NCBI RefSeq assembly: GCF_023507705.1
Contig: NZ_JALBGD010000012.1
Coordinates: 21,211 to 85,210, forward strand
DNA: 64,000 nt
Direction of reading: 5' to 3'
Source of the DNA: Stappia sp. WLB 29
GTDB taxonomy: Bacteria > Pseudomonadota > Alphaproteobacteria > Rhizobiales > Stappiaceae
In this document: positions 35,039-44,408 of the stretch, one piece after another
How the letters are laid out: the number at the start of each line of letters is the position of its first letter
How positions within the stretch are numbered: position 1 is the stretch's first letter
Position numbers and translations under genes: made by a program
Notes under the pieces: model-generated
Told to the model about the DNA's origin: nothing
The model's input: only the letters and a program-made list of their open reading frames with translations
Database searches by the model: none

Positions 35039-38000
35039 TCATTCCGCAGCCTGGGGCAGGGTGCCCGGCGGGACCCTCGGCGGTTCCTTGCGCGGCCCGA
35101 TCGAGGTGACGGTGGCAGATCCCGGTGCGCCGAAGGCGGCCGAGGCCGGCGTTGCCGGGGCGGCGGGGGTTTCGTGTGCGCCCGGCGCGGTGCCCGCAGT
35201 CGCCGCGCCCGCCGGCACCGCCAGGTGCCGCCCGAACAGCTTTTCAGCCAGATAAGCCCGGACCACGTACCACAGATGCACCAGGAACGATGCGATCCGT
35301 CGGGCGGTCGCACCCCACACCGTCGGCAATGCCAGCATGGTTGGGATGACGATCAGCGTCAGGATCGTTGCGAAGCCGAGGCCGAAGATGATCGCCGTCG
35401 ACAGCTGCACCCACCACACCGCGGTGATCGAGCCGAGCGCGATCACGCGGTTGAAGAAGTCGAGGTTCAGCTGCGTCATCATCGGCACCAGGCCGGCGAT
35501 GGTGGTGATGGTGGTCAGCAGCACCGGCCGGATGCGCTGCGCCGACGTCTTCAGCACCGCCTCCACCGGCTCGATCCCGTCTTCCCGGAAGCGGTTGTAA
35601 GTGTCGATCAGCACGATGGCGTTGTTCACCACGATGCCGGCCAGCGCCACCACGCCCGTTCCCGTCATGATGATCGAGAACTTCTGCCCCATCAGCGCCA
35701 TACCGAGCAGCACGCCGAACACCGACATCACCACCGTCGAGAGCGTGAGGAAGGTTTGGTAGAAGCTGTTGAACTGGGTCACCAGGATGATGAACATCAG
35801 GAACAGCGAACCCACCATCGCCTTCATCAGAAACTCGCCGGACTCCTTCTGGTCCTCGTCAGCGCCGCGGAAGCGGAAGGAGACGGTTTCCGGCCATTGC
35901 TGGGTGTCGAGCCAGGCCTGCAGTTCCGCCACCTTGTCGTTGGCGGTCAGCGGCCGGGTGACGCCGTCCTCGGTGGTGATCGTGTCGGTCATCACCACAT
36001 TGGCCTTCACGTCCATCGCATAAAGCCCGTCGCGGCGGGTGATCGTCGTCACCTTCTGCTGCGGCGCCCGGTCGATGAAGTTGGACAGCGGCACCTGGCC
36101 GAGCTCCGTCTGCAGGCGCAGGGAATCGAACCGGTCCAGCGTGCGTTCCGCTTCCGGCAGACGCACGCGGATGTCCACCTCGTCCTCGGAATCGTCCGGG
36201 CGGAACTTGCCGATCAGCACGCCGTTGGTGACGAGCTGCACCATCGAGCCGACCGAGCCGATACCGGCCTGGAAGCGGCCCGCCTGCTCGCGGTCGATGG
36301 TGATCTGCCACTCGATGCCGGGCAGGGGACGGCTGTCCTCGCGGTCCCGCAGGCTCTCCATGGCGTCGACATGGGCACGCACCTTGGCGACCGTCTCCGT
36401 CAGCTCCTGATAGCTGGTGGAGGTGACCTGAAGCCGCAGGTCCTTGCCGGTCGGCGGACCGCCCTCGATCTCGCGGGTCTCCACGAAGATGCCCGGCAGG
36501 TCGGCCGTGCGCTCGCGGATCTCGGCGGCGATCTGCTTCCAGTTCCGCCGGCAGCAATAGTCGGAGAACTCGAGGTTGATCTGGGCGATCACGTCGGCCG
36601 GCTTGTCCTGGACGCCCATCATCCCGCCGCCGCCACTGCTTCCGGTGGACACCGACATCACGGCATTCTTGATGCCCTTGACGTCGATCACTTCGCGCTC
36701 GACGTCGAGCGCCAGTTCCAACGCCTCGCGAGCGGAGAAGTTGCCGCGCGCCGAGACCAGAACGAGGGCCGAGTTCGGCTCCTCCTCCACGAAGAACTCG
36801 ACGCCTTGCGAGTTGGCCATGAAGTACATGAAGATGCCGCCCGACAGGAGCACGAGCGCCGACAACGTAAAGACATTGCCGAACGGGGTGCCGGCGCAAA
36901 AGCGCAGCAGCCGGACATAGATGCCGGTGGCACCGCGGATCTTCTTGGCGTCGAACTGCTCGCCCGCAGACAGGAGCCGTGCCGCTTCCTGCTCTTCGGC
37001 TGCCGCCCTCTGAGCACGGCGCCGGGAGGCGGCGATCAGCGGCTTGGCGCCGTGATAGACGATCAGTCCGACGGCAAGACCGATGGCGGCCGCAATCGGC
37101 AACAGCAACCACTGCGGCAGGGGCAGCTGTCCGGCGACCGCCGGATTGGCGAGCAGCACGGCGACGGTGGCGCCGATCAGCAGGGCCAGCAGCCATTCGG
37201 CATTGCGCCCGGTCCAGGAGATCGCGCCGGTCATCGCCGCGCCCGTGACCGGCAGAAACACCAGCGCGGTCAGCAGCGAGGCGCTGAGCACGATGATCAC
37301 CATGATCGGCAGATAGCTCATGAACTCGCCCGCCACGCCCGGCCAAAGAAGCATGGGCAGGAAGGCGGCCAGCGTCGTCGCCGTCGAGGAGGTGATCGGC
37401 CAGAACATCAGCTTGGAGGCGCGGATATAGGCTTCCTGCGCGTCCATGCCCTCGGCGACCTTGCGGTCGGCATATTCCACCATGACGATGGCGCCGTCGA
37501 CCAGCATGCCGACGGTGAGCACGAGGCCGAACATCACCATCGTGTTCACGGTCATGCCGACCGATTGCAGGATCAGGAAGCCGACCATGAACGAGGCGGG
37601 GATGGAGATGCCGACCAGCAGCGCCGACTTGAAGCCGAGCGCCCAGACGATCACCACCATGACCAGGAAGATCGCGGTCAGGATCGAGGATTCCAGCGAG
37701 CCGAGGATCTCGAAGATGTCCTCCGACTTGTCGAGGATGTAGTCGACGCGGATCGTCTCCGGCCAGTCTTTCGTCGCCGCATCCACCACCTGGCGCACGG
37801 CGGTGTTGTTCTCGATGATGTTGGTGCCCTTGCGCTTGACCACATCGATGGAGATCGCCGGATGCCCGTTGACGCGGGTGTAGCTGGTCGGATCCTTGAA
37901 GGTGCGGCGGATCTCGGCGATGTCGCCGAGCGTCACCACGCCTTCGCCATTCTGCTTGATCGGCAGCGAATAGACGTCGGTGGCGGTCTCGACGAGGCCG

Positions 38001-38689
38001 GGAACCTTTACGTTGAACCGGCCCTGGCCGTTGTCGAGGAAGCCGGCCGGCACGAGCTGGTTGTTGTTCGACAGCGAGGTCAGGAGTTCCTGCTGGGTGA
38101 CCTGGTAGGATTCCAGCTTCATGCTGTCGATGACGACCTCGAGCAATTCCTCCCGGTGGCCGGACAGATCGGCGCTCAGCACGGTCGGAACCGCCTCGAT
38201 CTCGTCCTTCAGTCGCCGCGCATGCCGGTACAGCGTGCGCTCCGGCACGTCGCCCGACAGCGTCACGAAGATCGTCGGCATCAAGGCGAAGTTGGTCTCG
38301 ACGATGGTCGGCTCGTCCGCCTCCGTCGGCAGGTCGGCTTTCGCCTGATCGACCTTGTCGCGGACATCGGCCAGCGCCTTGTCCTTGTCGAAGTCGATAT
38401 TGAACTCCAAGACCACGCCGACATGGCCTTCGCCGGAGACCGTGGTGATCTCCTTCAGCCCGTCGAGGCCGCGCAGGGCGGTTTCCATCGGTCTTGCGAT
38501 CAGCCGTTCCGCGTCGCCGGGCGAGATGCCCTGCTGGCTGATCGAGACGTAGAAGACCGGAATGTCGATATCCGGGTCGGCCTCTTTCGGCACGCCGATA
38601 TAGGCCATGATGCCGGCCGCAACCATCACCACCATCAGGGTGAGGACGGTCTTCGGCCGCCGCAGGACCGTCTCGAGCATCGAGATCAT
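35039..38689 (-). CDS. RND-family efflux permease
   Basis: 1216 aa, longer than the about 1050 usual for AcrB-type pumps. N-terminal TM1 (KTVLTLMVVMVAAGIMAYIG), the periplasmic porter loops, TM2-TM6 (from ESSILTAIFLVMVVIVWALG), then an extra region of about 150 residues with two more hydrophobic segments (NAEWLLALLIGATVAVLLA and WLLLPIAAAIGLAVGLIVY), and the second half with TM8-TM12. In TM4 the sequence is LTVGMLVDGAIVMVEY: only one of the two AcrB aspartates remains, as in some metal-exporting RND pumps. It overlaps hlyD (ATGA). No outer-membrane channel gene is nearby. Substrate unknown. Confidence 0.9.
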   Translation of the reverse strand: MISMLETVLRRPKTVLTLMVVMVAAGIMAYIGVPKEADPDIDIPVFYVSISQQGISPGDAERLIARPMETALRGLDGLKEITTVSGEGHVGVVLEFNIDFDKDKALADVRDKVDQAKADLPTEADEPTIVETNFALMPTIFVTLSGDVPERTLYRHARRLKDEIEAVPTVLSADLSGHREELLEVVIDSMKLESYQVTQQELLTSLSNNNQLVPAGFLDNGQGRFNVKVPGLVETATDVYSLPIKQNGEGVVTLGDIAEIRRTFKDPTSYTRVNGHPAISIDVVKRKGTNIIENNTAVRQVVDAATKDWPETIRVDYILDKSEDIFEILGSLESSILTAIFLVMVVIVWALGFKSALLVGISIPASFMVGFLILQSVGMTVNTMVMFGLVLTVGMLVDGAIVMVEYADRKVAEGMDAQEAYIRASKLMFWPITSSTATTLAAFLPMLLWPGVAGEFMSYLPIMVIIVLSASLLTALVFLPVTGAAMTGAISWTGRNAEWLLALLIGATVAVLLANPAVAGQLPLPQWLLLPIAAAIGLAVGLIVYHGAKPLIAASRRRAQRAAAEEQEAARLLSAGEQFDAKKIRGATGIYVRLLRFCAGTPFGNVFTLSALVLLSGGIFMYFMANSQGVEFFVEEEPNSALVLVSARGNFSAREALELALDVEREVIDVKGIKNAVMSVSTGSSGGGGMMGVQDKPADVIAQINLEFSDYCCRRNWKQIAAEIRERTADLPGIFVETREIEGGPPTGKDLRLQVTSTSYQELTETVAKVRAHVDAMESLRDREDSRPLPGIEWQITIDREQAGRFQAGIGSVGSMVQLVTNGVLIGKFRPDDSEDEVDIRVRLPEAERTLDRFDSLRLQTELGQVPLSNFIDRAPQQKVTTITRRDGLYAMDVKANVVMTDTITTEDGVTRPLTANDKVAELQAWLDTQQWPETVSFRFRGADEDQKESGEFLMKAMVGSLFLMFIILVTQFNSFYQTFLTLSTVVMSVFGVLLGMALMGQKFSIIMTGTGVVALAGIVVNNAIVLIDTYNRFREDGIEPVEAVLKTSAQRIRPVLLTTITTIAGLVPMMTQLNLDFFNRVIALGSITAVWWVQLSTAIIFGLGFATILTLIVIPTMLALPTVWGATARRIASFLVHLWYVVRAYLAEKLFGRHLAVPAGAATAGTAPGAHETPAAPATPASAAFGAPGSATVTSIGPRKEPPRVPPGTLPQAAE

Positions 38690-39789
38690 TGCGTAGCTCC
38701 CGCCATGGTGGTCACCGGTTCGACGGTCTGGCCGTCGGTCACATAGTCTTGACCGGTCACGATCAGCCGAACCGTGTCCGGCAGCCCGCGAACCCAAAGT
38801 CCGTCCTCATCGCCGCCCAGAACCGTCACGGGGTGGAAGACCACGCGGTTCTGCTCGTCCACGGCACGGATGCCGAGCGTGCCGGCATCATTCAGCGTCA
38901 GGACGCCGGAGCTCAGCAGATGCGCGCTCTCTTCGCGCAGCGGCACCCGTGCGGTGGTGGTGACGCCGTCGCGGATCGCACCGTCCTTGTTTTCGATCTC
39001 GATCTCGACGCGGAAGGTGCGGGTGGCCGGGTCGGAGGCCGTCCCGATGTATCGGATCCTGCCCGTCGCGCTGCCGCCGGTGACCAGCTCCACCTCGGCG
39101 TTCTGGCCGATCTCCAGCTTGCTCACGTCGCGCTCCGACACCTGGCCGATCGCCAGAATCGGGTCTGCATCGATGATGGTGGCGCACACGCCGCCCACCG
39201 CCAGCACCGTGCCGGTACTGACCATCGGGCTCTCGATGATGCCCGGGATCGGCGCCTTGATGACCGTGCGCGACAATTCCAGCTTCTCTTCCTCGAGCCG
39301 GGCGGTCGCCGCATCCATCGCCGCCTTCAGCGCAGCGACGCGGGTCTGGGCGGTGAACCCCTTCTCGTTGAGCTGCGTGGCGGCGGTAAAGTCGAGTTCC
39401 GCCTGGGCGAGCTGGGCCGTGGCGTCGAGAACCTTGGCCTCGCGCGCACCCTTGTCGAGCACGCAGAGCACGTCGTCCTTCGCGACCCTGTCGCCCTCCT
39501 TGACCCGACGCTCGGCCACCCGCCCGCTGGTCTCGGCCCGCACCTCGACCTTGGCATCGGCTTCGGTGCGGCCGCGGATCACCAGGATCGAGCGACGCGG
39601 CTGCGCCGTGCTTTCGCGAATGGCGACACGGAAGGGCTTTGCCGCAGCTTCCTCCGCGCGTTGCGAGGGAGGAGGTGTTCCGTTTTCCGAGTCGGCCATG
39701 CCGCCGGCCACAAAACTGCCCGTCCACATCCAGCCCGCAACGCCGGCAACGATGCCGACTGCGAGAACGTGGGAGAAGCGGATCTTCAT
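38686..39789 (-). CDS. HlyD/AcrA-like periplasmic adaptor of RND pump
   Basis: 367 aa. One N-terminal membrane anchor (HVLAVGIVAGVAGWMWTGSF) is followed by a lipoyl half (VRAETSGRVAERRVKEGDRVAKDDVLCVLD), an alpha-helical hairpin (about 110-165), the second lipoyl half (IKAPIPGIIESPMVSTGTVLAVGGV) and beta-barrel region. It bridges the RND permease to an outer-membrane channel. Translationally coupled to the permease by ATGA, and 26 bases downstream of padR. Confidence 0.9.
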   Translation of the reverse strand: MKIRFSHVLAVGIVAGVAGWMWTGSFVAGGMADSENGTPPPSQRAEEAAAKPFRVAIRESTAQPRRSILVIRGRTEADAKVEVRAETSGRVAERRVKEGDRVAKDDVLCVLDKGAREAKVLDATAQLAQAELDFTAATQLNEKGFTAQTRVAALKAAMDAATARLEEEKLELSRTVIKAPIPGIIESPMVSTGTVLAVGGVCATIIDADPILAIGQVSERDVSKLEIGQNAEVELVTGGSATGRIRYIGTASDPATRTFRVEIEIENKDGAIRDGVTTTARVPLREESAHLLSSGVLTLNDAGTLGIRAVDEQNRVVFHPVTVLGGDEDGLWVRGLPDTVRLIVTGQDYVTDGQTVEPVTTMAGATQ

Positions 39790-39815
39790 TCGGGGTATCT
39801 CCGGGCTGTGTTCGC

Positions 39816-40370
39816 TTACTCGGCCGCCTGGGGAAGGGCGGGGCGGCCGTGCGCTATCTCTTCGAGTCGGTGTCGGTTCGCTTCCAGGAAGCGGATGTCC
39901 TCGGTCATGCAGTTGCGCCCGTATTCGAGGATGAAGCTTGCGGCCGGGGGCTGGTCGCAAGGTTCGCTCCCGATCGCTTCCAGCTTGGCCAGTTCCTCGC
40001 GCAGGTGCGCCAGGCGCGCATCGATGGCCTTTGCGATGACCTCCGGCCCGACCATCTCCGCGCACATGGCGACCAGCAGGAAGGGCGAGCGGTAGGAGTC
40101 GGGTGCCGGCGGCCGGCTGAGGTCGCGGACGAACTCGGCACGGCCTGTCTCGGTGATGGAATAGACCTTGCGCGAGGGCTTGCCGCTCTGGGCCTCCTCG
40201 CGCACGGTGACGAGCCCTTCGGCCTCCAGCCGGGCGAGCGCGGGGTAGATCGACCCGAAGCTGGCATCGACGAAATAGCTGTACTTGCCTTCAGTCGAGA
40301 GCTTGCGGATTTCATAACCCGTGGCGTCTCCGAAATTGAGAATTGCAAGGCACAGTGTTCTAACGCTCAT
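39816..40370 (-). CDS. PadR-family transcriptional regulator of the RND operon
   Basis: 184 aa. The winged helix (MSVRTLCLAILNFGDATGYEIRK, DASFGSIYPALARLEAEGLV, GKPSRKVYSITETGRAEF) is typical of PadR; the C-terminal half (about 95-165) is the Vir-like helical dimer domain. The ATG at 40370 gives the standard PadR N-terminus. As first gene of padR-hlyD-RND it likely represses its own operon through the palindrome at 40568-40584. Inducer unknown. Confidence 0.88.
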   Translation of the reverse strand: MSVRTLCLAILNFGDATGYEIRKLSTEGKYSYFVDASFGSIYPALARLEAEGLVTVREEAQSGKPSRKVYSITETGRAEFVRDLSRPPAPDSYRSPFLLVAMCAEMVGPEVIAKAIDARLAHLREELAKLEAIGSEPCDQPPAASFILEYGRNCMTEDIRFLEANRHRLEEIAHGRPALPQAAE

Positions 40371-40803
40371 TTTATGTTTCCTTCCGCCCTCGCCGGGATG
40401 TCGGCCCGTCGCCCTGCCGGTGGCGGACGATCTTGTTGTCTGGCCGCGTGGGTCGCGTTCGCGCTCCGGTTTTCCTCGCATGTCCGTCCCGACCGTGCTC
40501 GCGCTTTTCCCCGTTTGGGAAACGCTGGCTGCGGACAGTGCTGGTTCGATATATTCTTGATTAGTGATATATCGGCCCGATATACTTCCGCCTTATATAG
40601 GCGACGGGCCCGGCTGCACAAGCGGTTCTGAAAGGTTTTTCGCAGTCTGCAGCTTTTTTCATCAAGCGGGACTGCGATATGCCTGCGGCAGTCGACCGCG
40701 TGGACATTTTCCGCGCCTGCGCCATCTTCTCGTCAGAGTGGCTTACAAAGGCGCCGGATCTGCGGTCCGACAGCCTTTACGCCTCGAGCGAGGGTGCGGA
40801 TCC
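40371..40803. other. Divergent intergenic region of padR
   Basis: 433 bases without a credible gene. It contains the PadR-type palindrome (annotated separately), another half site TCGATATATT near 40547, an AT-rich stretch (40540-40600) unlike its surroundings, and otherwise nothing I can interpret. Confidence 0.6.
40568..40584. promoter_or_regulatory. Probable PadR operator
   Basis: TATATCGGCCCGATATA is a perfect 17-bp palindrome in an AT-rich stretch about 200 bases upstream of padR. A partial copy (TCGATATATT) lies about 20 bases to the left. The AT-rich arms are of the kind bound by PadR winged helices. Binding is inference from position and symmetry. Confidence 0.7.
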
Positions 40804-41184
40804 ATGACCAAGCTGCAAGACAAGCATTCCTTCCCTCGGCCCGGCGGCATCTCCCGCCTGCTGGCCCAGCCGTTTTTCCGTCTTCTGGCTATCAACTGGC
40901 TGATCGGCGCCTTTGCTGCCGCGCTCGTGCTCGGCGGCTTGATGTGGCTCGACACCGGCGGCCTGCGCAGCCTGATCCTTGCCTCCGACCAGCCCTGGCT
41001 GCCTGTCGCGGTACTGCTCGCCGGCCTGATGATCACCCTGTGCTCGGCCGCGATGGGGGCGGCGATCATGGCGCTTCCTTCCGAGCCGGGCGACGACCGC
41101 GGGCGTCGGGTACGCGGCGAGACCCAAGTCGCGCTGGAGCCGGCACTTGTCCCGGTTCCCGTGCGGGTGCGCGAAGACATCTGA
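40804..41184 (+). CDS. Small two-helix membrane protein of unknown function
   Basis: 126 aa. Two hydrophobic segments (FFRLLAINWLIGAFAAALVLGGLMWL at about 25-50 and WLPVAVLLAGLMITLCSAAMGAAIMAL at about 65-92) with a short loop and a charged cytoplasmic tail. The ATG at 40804 follows a GGATCC-like stretch and a GAGGG motif about 14 bases upstream, so the start is moderately sure. No family recognised. Its neighbours (padR divergent, puuE downstream) do not suggest a role. Confidence 0.65.
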   Translation: MTKLQDKHSFPRPGGISRLLAQPFFRLLAINWLIGAFAAALVLGGLMWLDTGGLRSLILASDQPWLPVAVLLAGLMITLCSAAMGAAIMALPSEPGDDRGRRVRGETQVALEPALVPVPVRVREDI

Positions 41185-41279
41185 CGCGAAGTTCTTGCAT
41201 CGGCGCACGCTTTTGGGTTTCCTCCGGCCTTGAGCAGCCCGTCTCGGGCCTGGTCCCCCTCGTGCAACGGACGGTCCCC

Positions 41280-42191
41280 ATGAGCGACACCTATCCGCGC
41301 GATCTCGTCGGTTACGGACGCGAGACGCCCAATCCGCAGTGGCCGAACGACGCCAACGTCGCCGTCCAGTTCGTCATCAACTACGAGGAGGGCGGCGAGA
41401 ACTGCCTCCTCCACGGCGACAGCCATTCCGAGGCCTTCCTGTCGGAGATCGTAGGCGCCGCGCCCTGGCATCGCCAGCGGCACATGAACATGGAGTCCAT
41501 CTACGAATACGGCTCGCGCGCCGGCTTCTGGCGCCTGTGGCGCATGTTCACCGAGCGCTCCATGCCCGTCACCGTCTACGGCGTCGCCACCGCCCTGCAG
41601 CGCAATCCGGAGGCGGTCGCGGCCATGAACGAGGCCGGCTGGGAGATCGCCTCGCACGGGCTGAAGTGGATCGATTACAAGGACTTCTCGCGCGAGGACG
41701 AAAAGCGCCACATGGCCGAGGCGATCCGCATCCACGAGGACGTCACCGGCTCGCGCCCACTCGGCTGGTACACCGGCCGCTCGTCGGAGTTCACCCGCGA
41801 CCTCGTCATGGAGGAGGGCGGATTTCTCTACGATTCCGACAGCTATGCCGACGATCTGCCCTATTGGGTGGAAGGGCCGTCCGGCCCGCATCTCGTCATT
41901 CCCTACACGCTCGACGCCAACGACATGCGTTTCGCGACGGCGCAGGGGTTCAACTCGGGCGACCAGTTCTTCACCTACCTGAAGGACACGTTCGACACGC
42001 TCTATGCGGAAGGCGAGGCCGGCGCGCCGAAGATGATGAACATCGGCCTGCACTGCCGTCTGGTCGGCCGTCCGGGCCGCGCCGCCGCGCTCGCCCGTTT
42101 CCTCGACTATGTCGCCTCGCACGAGAAGGTCTGGGTCACCCGGCGCATCGACATCGCCTGGCATTGGCATGCCCACCACGCCGCCGGCTGA
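41280..42191 (+). CDS. puuE: PuuE allantoinase (polysaccharide-deacetylase fold)
   Basis: 303 aa. YPRDLVGYGRETPNPQWPN at the start, VQFVINYEEGGENCLLHGD, SIYEYGSRAGFWRLWRMF, NEAGWEIASHGLKWIDYK and GWYTGRSSEFTRDLV are all PuuE hallmarks. The enzyme opens allantoin to allantoate without a bound metal in purine catabolism. No other purine-catabolic gene is visible in this window. Its 3' end overlaps the start of paaX by 23 bases. Confidence 0.9.
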   Translation: MSDTYPRDLVGYGRETPNPQWPNDANVAVQFVINYEEGGENCLLHGDSHSEAFLSEIVGAAPWHRQRHMNMESIYEYGSRAGFWRLWRMFTERSMPVTVYGVATALQRNPEAVAAMNEAGWEIASHGLKWIDYKDFSREDEKRHMAEAIRIHEDVTGSRPLGWYTGRSSEFTRDLVMEEGGFLYDSDSYADDLPYWVEGPSGPHLVIPYTLDANDMRFATAQGFNSGDQFFTYLKDTFDTLYAEGEAGAPKMMNIGLHCRLVGRPGRAAALARFLDYVASHEKVWVTRRIDIAWHWHAHHAAG

Positions 42192-43134
42192 GACTGGCAG
42201 CGCTCCGGCGGATGTCGAGGCGCTCGCCGGAGCGCTGCTGGACCGGCTGCACGAGACCCAGCCGCTGCGCGTCTGGTCGCTGATCGTCACGATCTTCGGC
42301 GATCTCGTCGCCCCGCGCGGCGGCGAGGTGTGGGCCGGCACGCTGTCGGATCTGCTCGGCCTCATGCGCATCGATGCGGCGGCCGTGCGCGCCGCGCTTT
42401 CGCGCCTTGCCCGCGACGGCTGGGTCGAGCGTGAGCGTCAGGGGCGGCTCAGCTTCTACGCCCTGTCGGCGGCCGGGCGCGCGACCTTCACCCCGGCCTC
42501 GCAGCGCATCTACCGGCTTGCGCCGGAAGCGGGCGAGACGCGGGCGGTCGAACTGCGCGTCGTCGTGCTGCCCGAAACGGAGGGCCGCAACGGCTTGCGC
42601 GAGGCAGCCCGCAAGGCCGGCTACGGCTTGCTGGCGCCCGGCGTGCTGCTCGGCACCCCGGCAAGTCCGCCGCTCGACGGCCCCGAATTTCCGCAAGGAG
42701 CTGCCGACGGCGCGGTGACGCTGGCCGCCTCCGTGCTGGCCGGATCCGACGCCGACCTGGTTGCCCGCGCCTTCGATCTCGCCCCGCTGGCCGGCCGTTA
42801 CCAGTCCTTCTGCCGCCGCTACGCGCCGCTGGCCGATGCGCTGGAGAGCGGGAAGGGCGATGGAGGGCGAGCACGTCTGTCGCCCGAGACGGCGATGGTC
42901 TGCCGCATCCTGCTCGTCCACGACTATCGCCGGCTGATCCTGCGCGATCCGATGCTGCCCCCCGCGCTGCTGCCCGCCCACTGGCCGGGCCTTGCCGCCA
43001 ACCGGCTGGCGGCCCGGCTTTACGGCGCGTTGCGGGCACCGGCCGAGGCCTGGATCGCGGCTCATGCGCGCGGCCGCGACGGCTCGCTGCCGCCGCCCGA
43101 TGTCAGCGAGGCCCGCCGCTTCTCCGCAGGCTGA
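42169..43134 (+). CDS. paaX: PaaX-family phenylacetyl-CoA-responsive repressor
   Basis: 321 aa. The PaaX N-terminal winged helix is RVWSLIVTIFGDLVAPRGGEVWAGTLSDLLGLMRIDAAAVRAALSRLARDGW (in parts), with the middle domain RVVVLPE and the C-terminal helical domain FCRRYAPL and RILLVHDYRRLILRDPMLPPALLP. Known PaaX proteins repress paa catabolic promoters until phenylacetyl-CoA binds. I chose the ATG at 42169, which lies inside the puuE end; earlier frame is inside puuE. It stands 165 bases upstream of paaABCDE. Confidence 0.9.
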   Translation: MPTTPPAETGSAPADVEALAGALLDRLHETQPLRVWSLIVTIFGDLVAPRGGEVWAGTLSDLLGLMRIDAAAVRAALSRLARDGWVERERQGRLSFYALSAAGRATFTPASQRIYRLAPEAGETRAVELRVVVLPETEGRNGLREAARKAGYGLLAPGVLLGTPASPPLDGPEFPQGAADGAVTLAASVLAGSDADLVARAFDLAPLAGRYQSFCRRYAPLADALESGKGDGGRARLSPETAMVCRILLVHDYRRLILRDPMLPPALLPAHWPGLAANRLAARLYGALRAPAEAWIAAHARGRDGSLPPPDVSEARRFSAG

Positions 43135-43207
43135 GCCCGGGAATTCAGTCAAATCAGCAACTTGCGCGAACCGGTTGGGTTATGGGCTGATATGTGACAG
43201 AAAATAC

Positions 43208-43237
43208 TTGAAATATAAAAATATCGTCACGTATAAT
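43208..43237 (+). promoter_or_regulatory. paaA promoter
   Basis: TTGAAA (43208-43213) and TATAAT (43232-43237) are 18 bases apart, 63 bases before the paaA start, in a strikingly AT-rich stretch. GTGAC at 43194-43198 and GTCAC at 43226-43230 form an inverted repeat around the -35, and AACCGGTTGG at 43169-43178 matches the core of the paaN/paaG operator in nine of ten bases. These are candidate PaaX and PaaR sites. Confidence 0.7.
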
Positions 43238-43299
43238 GCGAGGCAGATAAGGCGCGCCGCTTGCGCGTCCCGCATGGCAACCGAGGAGGGGTTGATCGC

Positions 43300-44301
43300 A
43301 TGTACACCCAGGCCCTTAACGCCCGTGACGCATCGGACGAGCGCAGCGAGGACGCCGCGCTGCTCGCCGCCTTCCAGGCGCGCGTCGACGCCGAGGAGAA
43401 GATCGAGCCCAACGACTGGATGCCGGAGGCGTATCGCAAGACCCTCGTGCGCCAGATTTCCCAGCATGCCCATTCCGAAATCGTCGGCATGCTGCCCGAG
43501 GGCAACTGGATCAGCCGCGCCCCGACCCTGAAGCGCAAGGCGGCCCTGCTCGCCAAGGTGCAGGACGAGGGCGGCCACGGCCTCTACCTCTATTCCGCCG
43601 CCGAGACGCTGGGCGTGTCCCGCGAGGAGCTCACCGAGCAGCTTCTGTCCGGCAAGGCGAAATACTCCTCCATCTTCAACTACCCGACCCTGACCTGGGC
43701 CGACATCGGCGCCATCGGCTGGCTGGTCGACGGCGCGGCGATCATGAACCAGATCCCGCTGTGCCGCTGCTCCTTCGGCCCCTATTCGCGCGCCATGATC
43801 CGCGTGTGCAAGGAAGAGAGCTTCCACCAGCGCCAGGGCTACGAGCTGCTGCTGGAGATGTGCCGCTCGTCGGAAGAGCAGAAGGCGATGGTCCAAGACG
43901 CGCTGAACCGCTGGTGGTGGCCGTCGCTGATGATGTTCGGCCCCTCCGACACCGACTCCAAGCACTCCGCCCAGTCGATGGCCTGGAAGATCAAGCGCTT
44001 CACCAATGACGAGTTGCGCCAGAAGTTCGTCGACGCGACCGTGCCGCAGGCGCACTATCTCGGCCTGACGCTTCCCGACCCGGACCTGAAGTTCAACGAG
44101 GAAACCGGCCACTGGGAATACGGCGAGATCGACTGGGAGGAGTTCTCCCGCGTCGTCGCCGGCAACGGCCCGTGCAACCGCGAGCGTCTCGCCGCCCGCC
44201 GGAAGGCCTGGGACGAAGGCGCCTGGGTCCGCGAGGCGGCTCTTGCCCATGCCGAGAAGCGCCGCAACCGCCGCGAGGCGGCCCGCATCGCTGCCGAGTG
44301 A
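43300..44301 (+). CDS. paaA: PaaA, catalytic subunit of phenylacetyl-CoA epoxidase
   Basis: 333 aa, ferritin-like diiron fold. Ligand motifs are visible in [14 protein letters not shown] (near residue 87) and [15 protein letters not shown] (near 170). The ATG at 43300 is nine bases after GAGGAGGG and matches the family start; the upstream ATG at 43261 is not needed. PaaA with PaaC forms the oxygenase core that epoxidises the aromatic ring of phenylacetyl-CoA with O2 and electrons from PaaE. First gene of paaABCDE. Confidence 0.95.
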   Translation: MYTQALNARDASDERSEDAALLAAFQARVDAEEKIEPNDWMPEAYRKTLVRQISQHAHSEIVGMLPEGNWISRAPTLKRKAALLAKVQDEGGHGLYLYSAAETLGVSREELTEQLLSGKAKYSSIFNYPTLTWADIGAIGWLVDGAAIMNQIPLCRCSFGPYSRAMIRVCKEESFHQRQGYELLLEMCRSSEEQKAMVQDALNRWWWPSLMMFGPSDTDSKHSAQSMAWKIKRFTNDELRQKFVDATVPQAHYLGLTLPDPDLKFNEETGHWEYGEIDWEEFSRVVAGNGPCNRERLAARRKAWDEGAWVREAALAHAEKRRNRREAARIAAE

Positions 44302-44408
44302 GCGACACCCCGGCGCGGGGCACGCGCCGGAGGCAAGGCACAACGACGTTCCGAAGGAACATGAGGCTGCGCACCGGCCACGCGCCCGCGAGCCCGAGGG
44401 AGAAAACC

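Noticed and set aside
35015..38746. A 1243-residue plus-strand frame opposite the RND pump
   Set aside because: His/Asp/Arg-rich shadow without any recognisable fold; the minus strand encodes a clear RND permease.
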